From Halieaceae bacterium (GTDB taxonomy: Bacteria > Pseudomonadota > Gammaproteobacteria > Pseudomonadales > Halieaceae), in NCBI GenBank assembly GCA_003520285.1, contig DOVB01000009.1:1-12735 (forward strand): a DNA stretch of 12,735 nt, written 5' to 3'. Both the position numbers and the translations under genes were made by a program. Below, in pieces: positions 1-7,524 of the stretch. Position 1 is the stretch's first letter. Each line of letters begins with the position of its first letter. The notes beneath the pieces are model-generated. The model made no database searches. It was not told the origin of the DNA and worked only from the letters and a program-made list of their open reading frames with translations.

Positions 1-1922
1 TTCATTGCATAAGTCAGTGAGGTGTTGACCCGTTCAAAGCGATCCGATCCTGTTTCATGTCGGTCCGAAAAATAGTGGCCATCACGCGCTTCAAGGTCGG
101 CTGCGATAGTCCAGTGAGGCGCGGGTTGCCAGTGAACGGATGCAGCATACTGGAATCGTGGTGCTTGAGCCTGATCGCGACCAGCCAGATCACGTCCGTC
201 GGCATTGATGTAGCGGTCGAATTTGGCATTGAGAATGCCGACCGAGCCGGTCATTGTGAGGGTGGGGTGCAAGGTCCACCGCAGTTCTGACTCCAGCCCT
301 CGGTTATAGCTTTCAGCGGCATTGTTGATGTAATCGATAAACTGCGTACTGCCATCTGCGCGGGGCAATACCAGAGAGCCTTTGACTTGCTGATCGGAGC
401 GATCCATCACAAAAACAGTCGTCATCCAAGTGATTCCACTCTCTGGCCAAACACTCCGTAGACCTAGCTCCGTATTCCAGAGGGTCTCTGCATCGAAGAC
501 TTGCTGTTGCTGTAAGCGCTCGCGTTCGCTGGTCGTTAGTGCTGTTGCCATTGATGCCAGCACGGCACTGTTGACGCCTCCCGCACGATAGCCTCGGCTC
601 ATGGCTAAATAAACTCTGTGCGTATCGTTGAGCTGCCATTGCAAAGCTAGCTTGCCACTGGTGAAGCCGTCATCGGTGCTATTTTGGAGCTGCGCGTTGT
701 CGGAATAGTCCGCGTCTCGAGCCTCATAACGCGCGCCAATTTGCGCCTCTACGGTCGGCGTTATCTGATAATCCCATTGTCCGTAGAACGCGGTGTAGTC
801 GGTTTGATAATCGCTGCTGAAAGGCTCTGCCAAGTAGGTGTAGTTGCGATCGAGCCGTTCTTGGTTGCGGCGGTGGTAGAGGCCAAGCAGCCATTGCGAA
901 TCACCAGTGTCGGGCCGGTAGGCAAGGCTCCAGTCAGCTTCTACACTGTCGTAATCGCGAGCGTATTGATCGAATGAGCTATATTCAAATCCCGGTGCAA
1001 TCCCAACATAGGACCAGTCCTCGTCAAAGCTGTAGAGGGTTGAGCTGCGGGCGGAGTTCAACTGGATCTGGGTTTCAAACTGGCCAATGTCTTGAGTGTG
1101 CCGAAGCCACAGTGTATCGGTGGTTTGTTGATCTGAGCCGGGCTGATCAGACAGTGTCTTACGGCTGTTGTCGAGTGAAAAGGCGTCAAAGCCATTGTCG
1201 GCATCAAGCTGTGACCACCCAGCTTCGGTGAGTGAGTCATCGCGGTGCCAGCTTACTCTCAGTCGTATTTGTCGTTCATCGATGTTGTTGGTATCCGATC
1301 GACCCAAGTAGGTGTTGTCGATATAGCCATCGCTGACGTTGTGGCCAAGTACCAGCCGGTAGCGCATGTTCTCATTGAGCTCGCCGTTACTGATCCAGTG
1401 AGCAGCTCGAGTGCCGTAGTTGCCACTGCCAAATGACAGGGTATTTGCCGCTGTTTGGTCGGGCGCATGAGACCGCATCACAATGAGGCCTGCAAGGGCA
1501 TTGGCACCGTGGAGGGTTCCTTGAGGGCCCCGCAAGACCTCGACTTGCTCAATATCTAGCGTGCTAGCGGTTAGCCCCAGGCCGCTATAATCGACGCCAT
1601 CGATCAGCAAGCCAACAGACGGATTAACGGGTTCTTGATACTGGCTGCGCTCGCCAATGCCGCGGATTTGAAAGAACCGACTGCGAGATGCGCCGCTCGA
1701 GGCGGTGACGTTGGGTATCTGACGCAGAAGATCTTCAAAGTGTGCTATGCCACCCTGGCGCAGATCATCAACACCGAGCACCGTAACGCTCGATGCCGTC
1801 TGCAGGAGTGGGGTGCTACCGTGCTCGGCGGTTACAATGATTTCCTCTAGTGACGATTGTGCTGAGGTATAGACGCTGAAGCCCAAAATAAGGCACAAGC
1901 TGGTGGGTCGAAGTGTTTTCAT
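1..1922 (-). CDS. TonB-dependent outer-membrane receptor, TPP-riboswitch controlled (partial, C-terminus off left edge)
   Basis: The minus-strand frame from ATG 1922-1920 stays open to the window edge, giving 640 codons. Residues 1-21 look like a signal peptide with cleavage after TSA. A TonB-box-like SLEEIIVTA follows at about 24-32. The plug domain comes next (about 40-150), with QIPNVTASSG, FQIRGIGERS, the VGLLIDGVDYSG strand, and VEVLRGPQGTLHGANALAG, which matches the family motif GPQGTLYGxNAxGG. The rest alternates aromatic and polar residues as in a 22-strand beta-barrel (for example MSRGYRAGGVNS, NTELGLRS). Such receptors import scarce substrates across the outer membrane using TonB-ExbB-ExbD energy. 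The TPP riboswitch directly upstream implies thiamine, its phosphates or a pyrimidine/thiazole precursor as substrate; that is inference from regulation, since the barrel itself does not reveal the ligand. The start is supported by a GGGAG Shine-Dalgarno 5 nt upstream. Only the last barrel strands should be missing. No frameshift was seen in my translation. Confidence 0.95.
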   Translation of the reverse strand, partial: MKTLRPTSLCLILGFSVYTSAQSSLEEIIVTAEHGSTPLLQTASSVTVLGVDDLRQGGIAHFEDLLRQIPNVTASSGASRSRFFQIRGIGERSQYQEPVNPSVGLLIDGVDYSGLGLTASTLDIEQVEVLRGPQGTLHGANALAGLIVMRSHAPDQTAANTLSFGSGNYGTRAAHWISNGELNENMRYRLVLGHNVSDGYIDNTYLGRSDTNNIDERQIRLRVSWHRDDSLTEAGWSQLDADNGFDAFSLDNSRKTLSDQPGSDQQTTDTLWLRHTQDIGQFETQIQLNSARSSTLYSFDEDWSYVGIAPGFEYSSFDQYARDYDSVEADWSLAYRPDTGDSQWLLGLYHRRNQERLDRNYTYLAEPFSSDYQTDYTAFYGQWDYQITPTVEAQIGARYEARDADYSDNAQLQNSTDDGFTSGKLALQWQLNDTHRVYLAMSRGYRAGGVNSAVLASMATALTTSERERLQQQQVFDAETLWNTELGLRSVWPESGITWMTTVFVMDRSDQQVKGSLVLPRADGSTQFIDYINNAAESYNRGLESELRWTLHPTLTMTGSVGILNAKFDRYINADGRDLAGRDQAQAPRFQYAASVHWQPAPHWTIAADLEARDGHYFSDRHETGSDRFERVNTSLTYAM

Positions 1923-1927
1923 AGTAA

Positions 1928-1960
1928 CTCCCGTATTGGCTGTAGCGCTAGATCCGGGAG
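1928..1960 (-). promoter_or_regulatory. SD-sequestering hairpin (expression platform of the TPP riboswitch)
   Basis: On the minus-strand RNA, CUCCCG (1960-1955) is perfectly complementary to CGGGAG (1933-1928), with a 21-nt loop. The second arm contains the receptor's Shine-Dalgarno GGGAG, so folding would block ribosome binding. The first arm overlaps CCGGAUC (1957-1951), which is also complementary to GAUCCGG (2020-2014) inside the TPP aptamer, so the two pairings exclude each other. No U-run follows, so control is likely translational rather than by termination. The complementarities are read directly; the switching is inferred. Confidence 0.6.
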
Positions 1961-1992
1961 AAGGTGAGCAGTGGCATTGAGGTGCCGATATA

Positions 1993-2070
1993 CTTTTCCT
2001 ACGCCGGTTCTAACCGGATCAGGTTCAAAGGGTTTACACGCGGTATCTCAGGCCGAAGCCACCCCTAAGC
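1993..2070 (-). ncRNA. TPP (thiamine pyrophosphate) riboswitch aptamer, THI element
   Basis: Read on the minus strand, the segment carries the conserved TPP-aptamer blocks in order: GGGGUGGC, a minimal P3 closed by a UUCG loop (GGC-UUCG-GCC), the invariant CUGAGA followed by UACC, then ACCUGAUC, a P5 hairpin CCGGUU/AACCGG, and GCGUAGG at the 3' end. A short P1 can form between GCUUA (2070-2066) and AAAAG (1997-1993). These aptamers bind thiamine pyrophosphate and turn off thiamine synthesis or uptake genes when it is plentiful. The element lies about 70 nt upstream of the receptor start, in the same orientation, so it controls that gene. Confidence 0.95.
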
Positions 2071-2078
2071 AGAACGCA

Positions 2079-2107
2079 AGGTTAGGGCTTTTCTCGGGGC
2101 TTTGCAA
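2079..2107 (-). promoter_or_regulatory. Weak candidate sigma70-type promoter for the riboswitch/receptor transcript
   Basis: On the minus strand, TTGCAA (2107-2102, 4 of 6 matches to the -35 consensus) is followed after 17 nt by TAACCT (2084-2079, 3 of 6 to the -10). Initiation about 7 nt downstream would fall just before the first aptamer base, which fits, but the -10 match is poor. Another promoter further upstream, towards or within can, is possible. Confidence 0.25.
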
Positions 2108-2180
2108 GACACCGACGATGAAGCGCTTGGTTCTTGTCACTTCAAGGCTTAAACTAACCTCTACCTAAGAAGGATACTGT

Positions 2181-2840
2181 ATGAGTCGAACCACCATTAG
2201 TGAGTTGTTCAGTCGCAATCGCGAGTGGGCGCGACAGGTACACGAATCGGATCCCGATTTTTTCAAGACCCTCGCTTCGCAACAAAGCCCCGAATATCTC
2301 TGGATTGGTTGTTCCGATTCTAGAGTGCCGGCCAACCAAATCGTTGGGCTTTTGCCAGGTGAGGTATTTGTGCACCGCAATGTCGCTAACATGGTGGTAC
2401 ACACCGATTTTAACTGTCTGACTGTTTTGCAGTATGCGGTCGACGTTCTCAAAGTGAAGCATGTGCTGGTGGTTGGGCACTATAACTGCGGTGGTGTAAA
2501 AGCGGCCTTCGATGATGCTGATAACGGCTTAATTGATAATTGGTTGCGTAATATCAAAGATGTTCAATTTGCGCATCAAGATAAGTTTGACGCACTCAAT
2601 GGCTACGAGGATAAGTTGGATCTGCTCTGTGAACTGAATATCATGAGCCAAGTGGCCAATGTCTGTCGTACTACAATCTTACAGAATGCGTGGGCTCGAG
2701 GGCAGACGGTCGAGGTTCACGGCTGGATTTATCGACTGCAGGATGGTTTGTTGCGAGATCTCAATTGCTCGGCGAGTCGCGCCGAGCACATTCCAGAGAT
2801 GTATCGTATTATCTCGAAGCATGTTGATATCGATTCTTAA
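2181..2840 (+). CDS. can: Beta-class carbonic anhydrase (Can/YadF type)
   Basis: This is a 219-residue cytoplasmic enzyme that interconverts CO2 and bicarbonate, close in length to E. coli Can (about 220). The zinc site is visible: Cys44 in WIGCSDSR, then His100 and Cys103 in VGHYNCGG. Asp46 and Arg48 of CSDSR form the usual catalytic dyad. EVFVHRNVAN (61-70) is the conserved segment after the first motif. The C-terminal VEVHGWIYRLQDGLL is the typical last strand of the fold. The start is fixed by AAGAAGGA at 2167-2174, 6 nt before ATG. It is transcribed divergently from the thiamine-type receptor and ends before an intrinsic terminator, so it is probably monocistronic. A weak promoter candidate is TTGGTT at 2127-2132, a 17-nt spacer, then TAAACT at 2150-2155. 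In this family the enzyme supplies bicarbonate for carboxylation reactions at ambient CO2. Confidence 0.96.
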   Translation: MSRTTISELFSRNREWARQVHESDPDFFKTLASQQSPEYLWIGCSDSRVPANQIVGLLPGEVFVHRNVANMVVHTDFNCLTVLQYAVDVLKVKHVLVVGHYNCGGVKAAFDDADNGLIDNWLRNIKDVQFAHQDKFDALNGYEDKLDLLCELNIMSQVANVCRTTILQNAWARGQTVEVHGWIYRLQDGLLRDLNCSASRAEHIPEMYRIISKHVDIDS

Positions 2841-2887
2841 GTCGATTCGCCTCGGTTAAAGCGAGGCCAGCCGTTATTGTGCAAGGG

Positions 2888-2921
2888 CGGCAGTGGCGAG
2901 TGCCCCCGCTGTCGTTTTTTT
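2888..2921 (+). terminator. Rho-independent terminator after can
   Basis: CGGCAGTGG (2888-2896) pairs with CCGCTGTCG (2906-2914) over 9 bp, including two G-U pairs, and is followed immediately by seven T residues (2915-2921). A smaller perfect hairpin, GCCTCG/CGAGGC at 2849-2867, lies 8 nt after the can stop but has no T-run; it may protect the 3' end or be incidental. The terminator separates can from the gsp genes. Confidence 0.85.
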
Positions 2922-2932
2922 GTCGCAATTGG

Positions 2933-2961
2933 TCGATACACTCGGGTGAGCACGTTACAAT
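2933..2961 (+). promoter_or_regulatory. Candidate sigma70-type promoter for the gsp operon
   Basis: TCGATA (2933-2938, 4 of 6 to the -35 consensus) and TACAAT (2956-2961, 5 of 6 to the -10) are separated by 17 nt. They lie between the can terminator and gspC. Initiation near 2968 would leave a leader of about 25 nt containing the AGGA ribosome site at 2983-2986. It is the best match I see in this gap, but it is assigned by eye only. Confidence 0.4.
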
Positions 2962-2991
2962 CAGAATCAAGTGGATTGTCGCAGGACATGA

Positions 2992-3966
2992 ATGATTAAA
3001 AATAACGCTCCACAAGCGGTCACTTCTTTTGTAGCTTGGCTGTCTGGCGACCTCGTGTTGCGTCGCCTGCGTTGGCTCATCAGTGCGGTGAGTGTGGTGG
3101 TCATGGCGTTGGCTCTGTCGCGAGTGCCGTGGTTATTTTTGGCGACTGAACCGACGATGCCTGCACCCACTTTTGCCACAGAGCCATTGCAGCAAACCAC
3201 CAGACAACCGGTCGATCTGGCCAGCTTGCAATCATGGCATTTATTCGGTGTGGGCACAGACTTGGAAGAGTCGAGCCTCAGCCAAGCAATTCCGGCACAA
3301 GGGATTGAAGACAACGCTCAAGAAACTCGACTCGAGCTCGTTTTAGTGGGTGTGCTAGCGGCTCGAGACGATGGTCTGGGTCAAGCCATTATCGAATACC
3401 GTAGAAGCCAAGCCATCTATCGAGTCGGTGACAGTTTGCCGGTGCAGGGGCGCGTTAGTTTAGCCAAAGTCCTCCCGGATCGTGTGGTGCTCGACAACAA
3501 TAGTACCTATGAGTTGCTGATGCTGTATGACCGCTCAGACATTGGCGCTCGTTTAGTCTCTACCGAGCAGGCCTCAAATAGGCGATCGGTTGCCGATCCA
3601 GTTGAAGTAAGGTCGAGCGCCGCTGCGCGCGAGCAATCTGCCACGCTGACCGCCACTGATCGCTCGCGGTACTACGAGAATCCAGAGGCATTAGCCGAGA
3701 TTGTGGCTGTTGCGGCGCATCGCGACGCTTCTGGGCAGCTCATCGGTTATCGAGTCACTCCCGGGGCTAGGCCCGATCAGTTCAATGCGCTCGGGTTTAA
3801 GGCGGGTGATTTAGTGACTTCAGTGAATGGTCTGATGCTAGCAGAGCCGTCTAACGCATTGATGTTATATCAATTGTTAAGAGAGGCCTCTGAGGCCGAG
3901 TTTGTAATCCAGCGTGGCGACACCGAGTTGACGCTCACCGTTGAAGTGGCTGAGTCCAGCCCCTGA
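2992..3966 (+). CDS. gspC: Type II secretion system protein GspC
   Basis: GspC is the bitopic inner-membrane protein that connects the T2SS inner-membrane platform to the secretin. The 324 residues show a short cytoplasmic N-terminus, one membrane segment at about 28-50 (WLISAVSVVVMALAL), and a Pro/Thr-rich linker. The homology-region domain follows (about 75-178; LASLQSWHLFGVG, LELVLVGVLAARD, YRVGDSLPVQGRVSLAKVLPDRVVL) and in this family binds the N0 domain of GspD. After a Ser/Ala-rich linker (about 180-225) comes a C-terminal PDZ domain (about 228-320; GYRVTPGARPDQFNALGFKAGD, shown here as its key part, then VNG), implicated in substrate choice. The start at 2992 has AGGA 5 nt upstream; an ATG at 2988 in another frame ends after three codons. 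It is the first gene of the operon and lies 19 nt before gspD. Confidence 0.95.
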   Translation: MIKNNAPQAVTSFVAWLSGDLVLRRLRWLISAVSVVVMALALSRVPWLFLATEPTMPAPTFATEPLQQTTRQPVDLASLQSWHLFGVGTDLEESSLSQAIPAQGIEDNAQETRLELVLVGVLAARDDGLGQAIIEYRRSQAIYRVGDSLPVQGRVSLAKVLPDRVVLDNNSTYELLMLYDRSDIGARLVSTEQASNRRSVADPVEVRSSAAAREQSATLTATDRSRYYENPEALAEIVAVAAHRDASGQLIGYRVTPGARPDQFNALGFKAGDLVTSVNGLMLAEPSNALMLYQLLREASEAEFVIQRGDTELTLTVEVAESSP

Positions 3967-3985
3967 CCTATAGGTAATAGATACT

Positions 3986-6004
3986 ATGATGGCTGTTAGT
4001 CGAAATGGGAACTCTTGGATCAAGCGCGCCAGCATGGTGTTGATCGTGACATGCGGTTGGTGGGGGGCCTACCACGCGGCTGTGGCTCAAGAATACACCG
4101 TTAATCTCAAGGATACCGAGCTCGAAGAGTTGATCAAGTTCGTTGCCGAGGTCACCGGAACTACCATCATTGTTGACCCTCAAGTGAAGGGCAAGATCAA
4201 GGTGATTTCAAACCAGCCGATCAAAACAACAGAACTGTATAGTCTCTTTTTATCGATCTTGGACGTCCATGGTTACAGCGCGATACGATCGGGTGATGTC
4301 ATTCGTGTGATCGAAAGCAAGAATGCGCGTTCGGCACCGACCGCTGTAGTCGAGACTTCAGGCACGCGCGGGTCTGCCAACGATGAGTATGTCACTCAGG
4401 TGATTCGTCTCGATAATATTAGCGCCGCTAAGTTAATCCCAGTGCTGCGTCCGCTGGTGCCTCAGCAGGCCCACATGGCGGCCTACACCCCCAGTAATGC
4501 CATTGTGATCTCAGATATCGCCTCTAATATCGATCGTATTAATGCCCTGATTTCACAAATGGATCGATCTGCAATACAAGAGACTGACATCCTGCCCCTT
4601 GAATACGCAGTGGCTGATGATGTGGTGAAGATGTTGCAGTTGCTGAATAAATCGGAAGCGGCACAGGCCGGGGGTGAAGAGACAGTGCTTCTCGTATCGG
4701 ATCCCAGAACCAATAGCGTGTTAGTGACCGGTGATGAGCTCCAGCGTGCCCGAATGCGCACTTTGGTTGAGCATTTGGATACGCCGTTGCAGCGCGCGGG
4801 AAATGTGAAGGTGGTGTATCTAAAGTATGCCAACGCGGAAGAAATCGCACAGGTTTTGACCAAGGTCATGCAGAACATGGGCAGACTTGATTCCTCGAAA
4901 AGTAAGTCGGCGAATGGCAGTGAGGCCACGATCGAGGCCGATGAAGCCACTAATGCGCTTATCATCACGGCAGATGCAGATGAAATGGCGACGCTCGAAG
5001 CCGTTATCTACCAGCTTGATATTCGTCGAGCGCAGGTATTGGTAGAAGCGATCATCGTCGAAATGGAGATCATTGATGGCCAAGATTTGGGCCTGCAGTG
5101 GCTATTCGCCAATGATTCTGGCGTATTTGGTAGTCAAGTCTCTTCCGACGTTGGCACGGCGGGTGCGATATCGCAAGCGGTCTTGGGCAATAATACAGAT
5201 GCGACGAACACGACGGGTGATTTTGATCTGGGTCAGTTAGCCGGCGCACTGGCGGGTTCCCCCGGCTTAACCCTGGGTTGGGGCGCAATCGATGATGATT
5301 TGTCGATGACAGTGATATTAAATGCGCTCAAAAAGCAGGCCAATGCAAATATTTTGTCAACGCCGACACTGCTGACTCTCGACAATCAAGAAGCTTACAT
5401 CACGGTGGGGCAAAATGTACCGTTTGTGACCGGCGCTTACACCAATACGGGCGGTGGTGGTAATGGCGTACAAAATCCATTCCAAACAATCGAGCGACAA
5501 AATGTGGGTATTACGCTTACCGTTACCCCGCATATTAATGACGGCGACTCAGTGGTTTTGGATATCGAGCAGGAAGTCTCTAGCTTGACGGGTCTTTCTT
5601 CTATCGCCTCTGATCTGATCACCAATGAGCGTAAGATACAAACTAAGGTTTTAGCTGGCGATGGCCGCACGGTGGTGCTGGGTGGTCTGATAAAAGACAA
5701 CGTACAAAATGGCTCACAGCGTGTGCCAGTGTTGGGCAACATACCCGTTCTGGGGCGTTTGTTTCGAAATGATGCCGTCGAGATTACCAAGACTAACCTG
5801 CTCATCTTTATTCGCCCCACAATTATCCGGGACGACAAGGATCTAGAGGGCGCAACCGCGAGTAAGTATCGCTACATTCGCGATCAACAATTAGAGCGTC
5901 GTGAGCAGGGTGTCAATTTAATGGATCCGGCTAGGATGCCCGTGTTGCCAGAGTGGCAAGACGCCATTCGGCAACTCGATGCCATGCAGCCAGATCAGCG
6001 GTAA
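3986..6004 (+). CDS. gspD: Type II secretion system secretin GspD
   Basis: GspD is the outer-membrane channel through which folded exoproteins leave the periplasm. The 672-residue precursor has a signal peptide with cleavage after AVA at residue 34. Domain order is N0 (36-110), N1 (about 135-195), N2 (about 200-265), N3 (about 273-345) and the secretin barrel (about 346-612). The barrel carries the gate strand VGQNVPFVTG and the family signature VPVLGNIPVLGRLFR (580-594). The C-terminal tail (613-672) corresponds to the S-domain that usually binds a pilotin lipoprotein; no pilotin gene is in this window. Two loops are Gly/Asn/Thr-rich (about 378-412 and 484-500). The first ATG at 3986 is immediately followed by a second at 3989, and either could be used. 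The stop TAA shares its last A with the proposed gspE start. Confidence 0.98.
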   Translation: MMAVSRNGNSWIKRASMVLIVTCGWWGAYHAAVAQEYTVNLKDTELEELIKFVAEVTGTTIIVDPQVKGKIKVISNQPIKTTELYSLFLSILDVHGYSAIRSGDVIRVIESKNARSAPTAVVETSGTRGSANDEYVTQVIRLDNISAAKLIPVLRPLVPQQAHMAAYTPSNAIVISDIASNIDRINALISQMDRSAIQETDILPLEYAVADDVVKMLQLLNKSEAAQAGGEETVLLVSDPRTNSVLVTGDELQRARMRTLVEHLDTPLQRAGNVKVVYLKYANAEEIAQVLTKVMQNMGRLDSSKSKSANGSEATIEADEATNALIITADADEMATLEAVIYQLDIRRAQVLVEAIIVEMEIIDGQDLGLQWLFANDSGVFGSQVSSDVGTAGAISQAVLGNNTDATNTTGDFDLGQLAGALAGSPGLTLGWGAIDDDLSMTVILNALKKQANANILSTPTLLTLDNQEAYITVGQNVPFVTGAYTNTGGGGNGVQNPFQTIERQNVGITLTVTPHINDGDSVVLDIEQEVSSLTGLSSIASDLITNERKIQTKVLAGDGRTVVLGGLIKDNVQNGSQRVPVLGNIPVLGRLFRNDAVEITKTNLLIFIRPTIIRDDKDLEGATASKYRYIRDQQLERREQGVNLMDPARMPVLPEWQDAIRQLDAMQPDQR

Positions 6005-7521
6005 TGCCAGTGTCGGATGCGATGACTCATGATCATTCGGGTACACCGATGCCGATTCGACTTGGCTTCTCTTATGCGAAGCAAGCAGGTGTTGTATTAA
6101 GGTGGAGTGACCAGGGTTACGAACTTCTGGCCGTCGCACCTCCGTCACTCGAGACCTTAACTGAGGTGCAAAGGGTGATCGGCGAGGATTTCGCACTGGT
6201 CGTGGTTGATCGTGATACTTTCCAGTCTGCCTTGACGCTCGCTTATCAGCGCGGCAATGAAGAAGCGGTACAAATGGCTGAAGACCTAGGTGCTGATATC
6301 GATCTGGCTCGTCTCGCTGATGCCATACCTGAAACGGGCGACTTGATGGATGCCGAAGATGACGCCCCAATCATTCGTTTGATTAATGCAATCCTGTCGC
6401 AAGCGGTCAAGGACAAGGCCTCGGATATTCATATCGAGACCTTTGAGGATCGATTGAGTGTGCGGTTTAGAGTCGATGGGATTCTGGCTGAAATTCTGTC
6501 GCCGAAAAGGCTGTTGGCGCCGCTCTTGGTGAGTCGACTTAAAGTCATGGCCAAACTCGATATTGCCGAGAAACGCGTTCCTCAGGATGGCCGAATCTCG
6601 GTCCGAATCGCGGGCCATGCGATTGATATCAGAATGTCGACCATCCCCTCTGCACATGGTGAACGCATCGTGTTGCGCTTGCTCGACAAGGAAGCGGGTC
6701 AATTACAACTCAGTCAGCTGGCGATGTCTGCTAACGTCTTGTCTGGATATACCCGAGCGTTGCAGCGGCCTCATGGGATTATTCTGGTCACGGGTCCCAC
6801 AGGGTCAGGTAAAACGACCACTCTGTACGCAGGCCTTACCCACATTAACCAAGCATCCCGTAACATTATGACGATCGAGGATCCGGTGGAGTATATGCTC
6901 CCCGGTGTGGGGCAAACGCAAGTCAATACCAAAGTCGAGATGACTTTTGCGCGGGGTTTACGAGCCATTCTAAGACAGGATCCAGACGTTGTCATGGTGG
7001 GTGAAATTCGCGATCTAGAAACCGCAGAAATTGCGGTACAAGCCTCGTTAACAGGTCACCTCGTGCTATCCACTCTGCATACGAATACAGCGATTGGAGC
7101 GATAACTCGTTTACGCGACATGGGTATAGAAGCGTTTTTGCTGTCATCAAGTTTGGTTGCCGTGATGGCGCAGCGCCTCGTGCGCCTTCTCTGTTCACAT
7201 TGCAAAGAGGCACGTGAGCTTACAGCGGCTGAACGCCGCTACTTAGCGCTCGACAGCAACAGTGAGCACTCGGTATCGTTCCACCCCGTCGGATGTTCAC
7301 ACTGCAACGGATCCGGTTATCGGGGGCGGACAGCGATTTATGAGTGGATCGATGTCGATCGCGAGTTGCAAAGTTTAATTCACGATTCTGCGAGTGAGCA
7401 GCAGATGACTGACGCAGTGCGATTAAGGTCTCCTGCTATTTTTGATGATGGACGCCAGCGAGTGTTAGCGGGTGTTACGTCGCTGGAAGAAATTTTGCGC
7501 GTCACCAGTGTGATGAGCTAA
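6004..7521 (+). CDS. gspE: Type II secretion ATPase GspE
   Basis: GspE is the cytoplasmic hexameric ATPase that powers pseudopilus assembly, docked to GspL and GspF. From ATG 6004 it is 505 residues. The N-terminal domain (about 20-115) precedes the core. Walker A is GPTGSGKT (264-271), the Asp box is MTIEDPVEY (289-297), Walker B is QDPDVVMVGEIRD (325-337) and the His box is TGHLVLSTLHTN (350-361). The zinc-binding tetracysteine of T2SS-type ATPases is present as C397/C400 and C431/C434. ATG 6004 is chosen because it overlaps the gspD stop (TAATG), implying coupled translation. No good Shine-Dalgarno is seen. An in-frame GTG at 5953, inside gspD, or ATGs at 6022 and 6049 are alternatives. 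It is 3 nt upstream of gspF. Confidence 0.96.
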   Translation: MPVSDAMTHDHSGTPMPIRLGFSYAKQAGVVLRWSDQGYELLAVAPPSLETLTEVQRVIGEDFALVVVDRDTFQSALTLAYQRGNEEAVQMAEDLGADIDLARLADAIPETGDLMDAEDDAPIIRLINAILSQAVKDKASDIHIETFEDRLSVRFRVDGILAEILSPKRLLAPLLVSRLKVMAKLDIAEKRVPQDGRISVRIAGHAIDIRMSTIPSAHGERIVLRLLDKEAGQLQLSQLAMSANVLSGYTRALQRPHGIILVTGPTGSGKTTTLYAGLTHINQASRNIMTIEDPVEYMLPGVGQTQVNTKVEMTFARGLRAILRQDPDVVMVGEIRDLETAEIAVQASLTGHLVLSTLHTNTAIGAITRLRDMGIEAFLLSSSLVAVMAQRLVRLLCSHCKEARELTAAERRYLALDSNSEHSVSFHPVGCSHCNGSGYRGRTAIYEWIDVDRELQSLIHDSASEQQMTDAVRLRSPAIFDDGRQRVLAGVTSLEEILRVTSVMS

Positions 7522-7524
7522 CCC

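Noticed and set aside
313..1850. Several short plus- and minus-strand frames within 1-1922
   Set aside because: All are shadows of the single long minus-strand receptor frame, which translates into a continuous TonB-dependent receptor.
3883..3899. GAGGCCTCTGAGGCC-like inverted repeat near the end of gspC
   Set aside because: The perfect arms leave a one-base loop, so it cannot fold well as a hairpin, and it encodes an ordinary Glu/Ala-rich stretch of the PDZ domain.
4483..4968. Minus-strand open frame of 161 codons opposite gspD
   Set aside because: It lies wholly antisense to the well-conserved N1-N3 domains of GspD, has no recognisable domain, and its serine/alanine-rich composition is what reverse reading of this gene produces.
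5437..5838. Minus-strand open frame of 133 codons opposite the secretin domain
   Set aside because: It runs antisense to the most conserved part of GspD and gives no recognisable protein.
5953..6003. Upstream GTG extension of gspE by 17 residues
   Set aside because: It would start inside gspD, adds an Arg/Ala/His-rich stretch not typical of GspE, and the ATG at 6004 sits in a classical stop/start overlap.
5918..6370. Minus-strand open frame of 150 codons across the gspD/gspE junction
   Set aside because: It is antisense to two confident genes; the His/Arg/Pro/Ser-rich translation shows no family resemblance.
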